In this document: one piece after another, positions 56,701-64,000 of the stretch
Position numbering within the stretch: the stretch's first letter is position 1
Layout: each line of letters opens with the position of its first letter
Assembly: GCA_016858145.1 (NCBI GenBank)
Contig: JAEHOE010000046.1
Span: forward strand, 740,488-804,487
Direction of reading: 5' to 3'
Length of the DNA: 64,000 bases
From: Edaphochlamys debaryana
Taxonomy: Eukaryota > Chlorophyta > Chlorophyceae > Chlamydomonadales
Notes under the pieces: generated by a model
What the model was told of the DNA's origin: nothing
Databases searched by the model: none
What the model saw: the letters and a program-made list of their open reading frames with translations, nothing else
Position numbers and translations under genes: made by a program

Positions 56701-59700
56701 CCGCCCGCCTGCACTCCATGCGCGCTCCATCAGAAGCCTGGGGATGCAAGAGGGGGCGGAAGGGACGGAGGAGCCTGAGGGAGGGGCGTGGGGCAGCGGC
56801 CCTCTCCCCTTCCCCAAGACCCGCGCATCTGCGTCGCCCCACAGCTTCGCAGCCCTTCCCCACCTGCAGCTCGCCCGCGTGCCAAGCTGACGGCCGCCAG
56901 CCGCCCGCCTGCACTCCATGCGCGCTCCATCAGAAGCCTGGGGATGCAAGAGGGGGCGGAAGGGACGGAGGAGCCTGAGGGAGGGGCGTGGGGCGCAGCG
57001 GCCCTCTCCCCTTCCCCAGACCCGCGCATCTGCGTCGCCCCACAGCTTCGCAGCCCTTCCCCACCTGCAGCTCGCCCGCGTGCCAAGCTGACGGCCGCCA
57101 GCCGCCCGCCTGCACTCCATGCGCGCTCCATCAGACGCCTGGGGATGCAAGAGGGGGCGGAAGGGACGGAGGAGCCTGAGGGAGGGCGTGGGGCGGAGAG
57201 GACTCCGAGCAAGGGGTGCCCTCCTGCCCCAGACCCGCGCATCTGCGTCGCCCCACAGCTTCGCAGCCCTTCCCCACCTGCAGCTCGCCCGCGTGCCAAG
57301 CTGACGACCGCCAGCCGCCCGCCTGCACTCCATGCGCGCTCCATCAGACGCCTGGGAATGCAAGAGGGGGCGGAAGGGACGGAGGAGCCTGAGGGAGGGG
57401 CGTGGGGCGGAGAGGACTCCGAGCAAGGGGTGCCCTCCTGCCCCCAGACCCGCGCATCTGCGTCGCCCCACAGCTTCGCAGCCCTTCCCCACCTGCAGCT
57501 CGCCCGCGTGCCAAGCTGACGGCCGCCAGCCGCCCGCCTGCACTCCATGCGCCCTCCCATCACAAGCCCGGGGATGCGAGTGGGGGCGGAAGGGACGGAG
57601 GAGCCTGAGGGAGGGGCGTGGGCCGGAGAGGACTCCGAGAAAGGGGTGCCCTCCTGCCCCCAGACACGCGCATCTGCGTCGCCCCACAGCTTCACAGCCC
57701 TTCCCCACCTGCAGATCGCCCGCGTGCCAAGCTGACGACCGCCAGCCGCCAGCCTGCACTCCATGCGCGCTCCATCAGACGCCTGGGAATGCAAGAGGGG
57801 GCGGAAGGGACGGAGGAGCCTGAGGGAGGGGCGAGGGAGCAGAGGACTCCGAGCAAGGGGTGCCCTCCTGCCCCCAGACCCGCGCAATCGCGTCGCCCCA
57901 CAGCTTCGCAGCCCTTCCCCACCTGCAGCTCGCCCGCGTGCCAAGCTGACGGCCGCCAGCCGCCCGCCTGCACTCCATGCGCCCTCCCATCACAAGCCCG
58001 GGGATGCGAGTGGGGGCGGAAGGGACGGAGGCGCCTGAGGGAGGGGCGAGGGAGCAGAGGACTCCGAGAAAGGGGTGCCCTCCTGCCCCCAGACCCGCGC
58101 ATCTGCGTCGCCCCACAGCTTCGCAGCCCTTCCCCACCTGCAGCTCGCCCGCGTGCCAAGCTGACGACCGCCAGCCGCCCGCCTGCACTCCATGCGCCCT
58201 CCATCAGAAGCCTGGGGATGCAAGAGGGGGGCGGAAGGGACGGAGGAGCCTGAGGGAGGGGCGTGGGGCGGAGAGGACTCCGAGCAAGGGTGCCCTCCTG
58301 CCCCCAGACCCGCGCATCTGCGTCGCCCCACAGCTTCGCAGGCCCTTCCCCACCTGCAGCTCGCCCGCATGCCAAGCTGACGGCCGCCAGCCGCCCGCCT
58401 GCACTCCATGCGCGCTCCATCAGACGCCTGGGGATGCAAGAGGGGGGCGGATAGGAACGGAGGAGCCTGAGGGAGGGGCGTGGGGCGCAAGCGGCCCTCT
58501 CCCTTCCCCAAGACCCGCGCATCTGCGTCGCCCCCAGCTTCGCAGCCCTTCCCCACCTGCAGCTCGCCCGCGTGCCAAGCCTGACGGCCGCCAGCCGCCC
58601 GCCTGCACTCCATGCGCGCTCCATCAGACGCCTGGGAATGCAAGAGGGGGCGGAAGGTACGGAGGAGCCTGAGGGAGGGGCGAGGGGCGGAGAGACTCCG
58701 AGCAAGGGGTGCCCTCCTGCCCCCAGACCCGCGCATCTGCGTCGCCCCACAGCTTCGCAGCCCTTCCCCACCTGCAGCTCGCCCGCGTGCCAAGCTGACG
58801 ACCGCCAGCCGCCCGCCTGCACTCCATGCGCGCTCCATCAGAAGCCTGGGGATGCAAGAGGGGGCGGAAGGGACGGAGGAGCCTGAGGGAGGGGCGTGGG
58901 TGCGGAGGACTCCGAGCAAGGGGTGCCCTCCTGCCCCCAGACCCGCGCATCTGCGTCGCCCCACAGCTTCGCAGCCCTTCCCCACCTGCAGCTCGCCCGC
59001 GTGCCAAGCTGACGGCCGCCAGCCGCCCGCCTGCACTCCATGCGCGCTCCATCAGAAGCCTGGGGATGCAAGAGGGGGCGGAAGGGACGGAGGAGCCTGA
59101 GGGAGGGTGGGGTGAGAGGACTCCGAGCAAGGGGTGCCCTCCTGCCCCCAGACCCGCGCATCTGCGTCGCCCCACAGCTTCGCAGCCCTTCCCCACCTGC
59201 AGCTCGCCCGCGTGCCAAGCTGACGGCCGCCAGCCGCCCGCCTGCACTCCATGCGCGCTCCATCAGACCTGGGGATGCAAGAGGGGGCGAAGGGACGGAG
59301 GAGCCTGAGGGAGGGGCGAGGGTGCAGAGGACTCCGAGCAAGGGGTGCCCTCCTGCCCCCAGACCCGCGCATCTGCGTCGCCCCACAGCTTCGCAGCCCT
59401 TCCCCACCTGCAGCTCGCCCGCATGCCAAGCTGACGGCCGCCAGCCGCCAGCCTGCACTCCATGCGCGCTCCATCAGAAGCCTGGGGATGCAAGAGGGGC
59501 GGAGGGACGGAGGAGCCTGAGGAAGGGGTGGGGCGAGAGGCTCCGAGCAGGGGTGCCCTCCTGCCCCCAGACCCGCGCATCTGCGTCGCCCCACAGCTTC
59601 GCAGCCCTTCCCCACCTGCAGCTCGCCCGCGTGCCAAGCTGACGACCGCCAGCCGCCCGCCTGCACTCCATGCGCGCTCCATCAGAAGCCTGGGGATGCA

Positions 59701-62700
59701 AGAGGGGGCGGAAGGGACGGAGGAGCCTGAGGGAGGGGCGAGGGTGCAGAGGACTCCGAGCAAGGGGTGCCCTCCTGCCCCCAGACCCGCGCATCTGCGT
59801 CGCCCCACAGCTTCGCAGCCCTTCCCCACCTGCAGCTCGCCCGCATGCCAAGCTGACGGCCGCCAGCCGCCCCCTGCACTCCATGCGCGCTCCATCAGAA
59901 GCCTGGGGATGCAAGAGGGGGCGGAAGGGACGGAGGAGCCTGAGGGAGGGGCGTGGGCGCAGCGGCTCTCCCTTCCCCAGACCCGCGCATCTGCGTCGCC
60001 CCACAGCTTCGCAGCCCTTCCCCACCTGCAGCTCGCCCGCGTGCCAAGCTGACGACCGCCAGCCGCCCGCCTGCACTCCATGCGCGCCTCCATCAGAAGC
60101 CTGGGGATGCAAGAGGGGGCGGAAGGGACGGAGGAGCCTGAGGGAGGGGCGAGGGTGCAGAGGACTCCGAGCAAGGGGTGCCCTCCTGCCCCCAGACCCG
60201 CGCATGCGTCGCCCCACAGCTTCGCAGCCCTTCCCCACCTGCAGCTCGCCCGCATGCCAAGCTGACGGCCGCCAGCCGCCCGCCTGCACTCCATGCGCGC
60301 TCCATCAGAAGCCTGGGGATGCAAGAGGGGGCGGAAGGACGGAGGAGCCTGAGGGAGGGGCGGGGGCGCAGCGGCCTCTCTCCTTCCCCCAAGACCCGCG
60401 CATCTGCGTCGCCCCACAGCTTCGCAGCCCTTCCCCACCTGCAGCTCGCCCGCGTGCCAAGCTGACGGCCGCCAGCCGCCCGCCTGCACTCCATGCGCGC
60501 TCCATCAGAAGCCTGGGGATGCAAGAGGGGGCGGAAGGGACGGAGGAGCCTGAGGGAGGGGCGTGGGGCGCAGCGGCCCTCTCTCCCTTCCCCCAGACCC
60601 GCGCATCTGCGTCGCCCCACAGCTTCGCAGCCCTTCCCCACCTGCAGCTCGCCCGCGTGCCAAGCTGACGACCGCCAGCCGCCCGCCTGCACTCCATGCG
60701 CGCTCCATCAGAAGCCTGGGGATGCAAGAGGGGGCGGAAGGGACGGAGGAGCCTGAGGGAGGGGCGAGGGGCGAGGACTCCGAGCAAGGGGTCCCTCCTG
60801 CCCCCAGACCCGCGCATCTGCGTCGCCCCACAGCTTCGCAGCCCTTCCCCACCTGCAGCTCGCCCGCGTGCCAAGCTGACGGCCGCCAGCCGCCCGCCTG
60901 CACTCCATGCGCGCTCCATCAGAAGCCTGGGGATGCAAGAGGGGGCGGAAGGGACGGAGGAGCCTGAGGGAGGGGCGAGGGTGCAGAGGACTCCGAGCAA
61001 GGGGTGCCCTCCTGCCCCCAGACCCGCGCAGATGCGTCGCCCCACAGCTTCGCAGCCCTTCCCACCTGCAGCTCGCCCGCATGCCAAGCTGACGGCCGCC
61101 AGCCGCCCGCCTGCACTCCATGCGCGCTCCATCAGAAGCCTGGGGATGCAAGAGGGGGCGGAAGGACGGAGGAGCCTGAGGGAGGGGCGTGGGGCGCAGC
61201 GGCCCTCTCCCTTCCCCAAGACCCCCCCGCGCATCTGCGTCGCCCCACAGCTTCGCAGCCCTTCCCCACCTGCAGCTCGCCCGCATGCCAAGCTGACGGC
61301 CGCCAGCCGCCCGCCTGCACTCCATGCGCGCTCCATCAGACGCCTGGGGATGCAAGAGGGGGCGGAAGGGACGGAGGAGCCTGAGGGAGGGGCGTGGGGC
61401 GCAGCGGGCCCTCTCCCTTCCCCAGACCCGCGCAGATGCGTCGCCCCACAGCTTCGCAGCCCTTCCCCACCTGCAGCTCGCCCGCGTGCCAAGCTGACGG
61501 CCGCCAGCCGCCCGCCTGCACTCCATGCGCGCTCCATCAGAAGCCTGGGGATGCAAGAGGGGGCGGAAGGGACGGAGGAGCCTGAGGGAGGGGCGTGGGG
61601 CGCAGAGGACTCCGAGCAAGGGGTCCCTCCTGCCCCCAGACCCGCGCATCTGCGTCGCCCCACAGCTTCGCAGCCCTTCCCCACCTGCAGCTCGCCCGCG
61701 TGCCAAGCTGACGACCGCCAGCCGCCCGCCTGCACTCCATGCGCGCTCCATCAGAAGCCTGGGGATGCAAGAGGGGGCGGAAGGGACGGAGGAGCCTGAG
61801 GGAGGGGCGTGGGGCGAGAGGACTCCGAGCAAGGGGTGCCCTCCTTCCCCAAGACCCGCGCATCTGCGTCGCCCCACAGCTTCGCAGCCCTTCCCCACCT
61901 GCAGCTCGCCCGCGTGCCAAGCTGACGACCGCCAGCCGCCCGCCTGCACTCCATGCGCGCTCCATCAGAAGCCTGGGGATGCAAGAGGGGGCGGAAGGGA
62001 CGGAGGAGCCTGAGGGAGGGGCGAGGGAGGAGAGGACTCCGAGCAAGGGGTGCCCTCCTGCCCCCAGACCCGCGCATCTGCGTCGCCCCACAGCTTCGCA
62101 GCCCTCCCCACCTGCAGCTCGCCCGCGTGCCAAGCTGACGACCGCCAGCCGCCCGCCTGCACTCCATGCGCGCTCCATCAGACGCCTGGGAATGCAAGAG
62201 GGGGCGGAAGGGACGGAGGAGCCTGAGGGAGGGGCGGGGCGCAGAGGACTCCGAGCAAGGGGTGCCCTCCTGCCCCAGACCCGCGCATCTGCGTCGCCCC
62301 ACAGCTTCGCAGCCCTTCCCCACCTGCAGCTCGCCCGCGTGCCAAGCTGACGACCGCCAGCCGCCCGCCTGCACTCCATGCGCCCTCCATCAGAAGCCTG
62401 GGGATGCAAGAGGGGGCGGAAGGGACGGAGGAGCCTGAGGGGGGAGGGGCGAGAGCAGAGGACTCCGAGCAAGGGGTGTCCCTCCTGCCCCAGACCCGCG
62501 CATCTGCGTCGCCCCACAGCTTCGCAGCCCTTCCCCACCTGCAGCTCGCCCGCGTGCCAAGCTGACGACCGCCAGCCGCCCGCCTGCACTCCATGCGCCT
62601 CCATCAGAAGCCTGGGGATGCAAGAGGGGGCGGAAGGGACGGAGGAGCCTGAGGGAGGGCGAGGGGGCAGAGGACTCCGAGCAAGGGGGCCCTCCTGCCC

Positions 62701-64000
62701 CCAGACCCGCGCAATGCGTCGCCCCACAGCTTCGCAGCCTTCCACCTGCAGCTCGCCCGCATGCCAAGCTGACGACCGCCAGCCGCCGCCTGCACTCCAT
62801 GCGCGCTCCATCAGAAGCCTGGGGATGCAAGAGGGGGCGGAAGGGACGGAGGAGCCTGAGGGAGGGGCGTGGGGCGGAGAGGACTCCGAGCAAGGGTGCC
62901 CTCCTGCCCCAGACCCGCGCATCTGCGTCGCCCCACAGCTTCGCAGCCCTTCCCCACCTGCAGCTCGCCCGCATGCCAAGCTGACGCCCGCCAGCCGCCC
63001 GCCTGCACTCCATGCGCGCTCCATCAGAAGCCTGGGGATGCAAGAGGGGGCGGAAGGGACGGAGGAGCCTGAGGGAGGGGCGTGGGGCGCAGCGGCCCTC
63101 TCCTTCCCCAGACCCGCGCATCTGCGTCGCCCCACAGCTTCGCAGCCCTTCCCCACCTGCAGCTCGCCCGCGTGCCAAGCTGACGGCCGCCAGCCGCCCG
63201 CCTGCACTCCATGCGCGCTCCATCAGACGCCTGGGGATGCAAGAGGGGGCGGAAGGGACGGAGGAGCCTGAGGGAGGGCGTGGGGCGGAGAGGACTCCGA
63301 GCAAGGGGTGCCCTCCTGCCCCCAGACCACCCGCGCATCTGCGTCGCCCCACAGCTTCGCAGCCCTTCCCCACCTGCAGCTCGCCCGCGTGCCAAGCTGA
63401 CGACCGCCAGCCGCCCCCTGCACTCCATGCGCGCTCCATCAGAAGCCTGGGGATGCAAGAGGGGGCGGAAGGGACGGAGGAGCCTGAGGGAGGGGCGAGG
63501 GGCAGAGGACTCCGAGCAAGGGTGCCCTCCTGCCCCCAGACCCGCGCATCTGCGTCGCCCCACAGCTTCGCAGCCCTTCCCCACCTGCAGCTCGCCCGCA
63601 TGCCAAGCTGACGGCCGCCAGCCGCCAGCCTGCACTCCATGCGCGCTCCATCAGAAGCCTGGGGATGCAAGAGGGGGCGGAAGGGACGGAGGAGCCTGAG
63701 GGAGGGGCGTGGGGCGCAGCGGCCCTCTCCCTTCCCCAAGACCCGCGCATCTGCGTCGCCCCACAGCTTCGCAGCCCTTCCCCCCACCTGCAGCTCGCCC
63801 GCGTGCCAAGCTGACGGCACGCCAGCCGCCCGCCTGCACTCCATGCGCGCTCCATCAGAAGCCTGGGGATGCAAGAGGGGCGAAGGGGACGGAGGAGCCT
63901 GAGGGAGGGGCGTGGGGCGCAGCGGCCCTCTCCCTCCCAAGACCCCGCATCTGCGTCGCCCCACAGCTTCGCAGCCCTTCCCCACCTGCAGCTCGCCCGC
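41740..64000. repeat. Satellite array of 201-bp (A) and ~214-bp (B) units with higher-order repeats, continuing past the window
   Basis: Roughly 107 units run head to tail. All share a common body (CAGCTTCGCAGCCCTTCCCC, then CTGCAGCTCGCCCGC, then GGGATGCAAGAGGGGGCGG). Type A carries GGCGCAGCGGCCCTCTCCC, and type B carries GAGGACTCCGAGCAAGGGGT. Subtypes differ in GAGGGAGGGG / GAGGAAGTGG / GAGGAAGGGG and in GCATCTGCG / GCAGATGCG. Blocks of units repeat as larger periods: 431 bp at 43439-44731, 817 bp at 46166-48616 and 1044-1045 bp at 48014-51147. Nearly every unit contains a CTGCAG site. Several frames are stop-free on both strands (the longest, 987 codons, is at 44230-47193 on the -), because the unit itself lacks stops. 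No non-satellite sequence interrupts the array. Confidence 0.95.

Noticed and set aside
41740..64000. CRISPR-like array
   Set aside because: Units are contiguous, with no unique spacers between conserved short repeats, and the host is a eukaryote.

Overview
The window is nuclear DNA of a eukaryote, most likely a chlamydomonadalean (volvocine-type) green alga. It is GC-rich. The genes have many short exons with GTGAGT/GTGCGT donors and CAG acceptors, and TGTAA polyadenylation-type signals follow one gene. One gene encodes a Ser-Pro-rich extracellular-matrix-type protein, and the transposable elements are of kinds known from green algae. The species cannot be named from this sequence.

Layout. 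(1) 1-6172, + strand: the 3' part of a multi-exon gene for a secreted, hydroxyproline-rich-type glycoprotein. Its Pro-rich exons carry a 15-residue SPPYV repeat, followed by a lectin-like C-terminal region. (2) 6173-10454: no gene recognised; a compound GC-rich minisatellite lies at about 8040-9300. (3) 10455-18637, + strand: two tandem copies, about 4.6 kb apart, of a leucine-rich-repeat gene. Each copy is damaged, at different places. (4) 18684-22675: a cluster of retroelement debris. It holds a 5'-truncated non-LTR element on the - strand (RNase H, zinc cluster, restriction-like endonuclease-like C terminus), a second 3' end of the same family, a + strand retroelement C-terminal fragment, and three copies of a 37-nt stem-loop. 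(5) 24727-26264, + strand: a small Gln-rich coiled-coil protein with several candidate leader exons. (6) 28667-41638, + strand: a large multi-exon gene of the KDZ-transposase / cysteine-cluster family with an N-terminal AT-hook. One of its exons (81 bp, phase 0) has been tandemly multiplied at a 341-bp period. That array was then split by a young Ty3/Gypsy chromovirus (31535-38295, - strand; 388-bp LTRs that differ at one position; TSD CCCCG). (7) 41740-64000: more than 22 kb of a satellite made of 201-bp and about 214-bp units arranged in higher-order repeats, running off the window.

How it fits together: this is accessory, repeat-rich chromatin, not an operon-like functional cluster. The order of events can partly be read. 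The 81-bp exon array formed first, and then the Gypsy element inserted. Removing the element plus one TSD restores the 341-bp period exactly. The best candidates for something undescribed are the exon amplification in the KDZ gene, the single in-frame UAG between gag and pol together with a degenerate methyltransferase-like domain at the start of pol, the covarying hairpin at the 3' ends of the non-LTR family, and the layered higher-order structure of the satellite.
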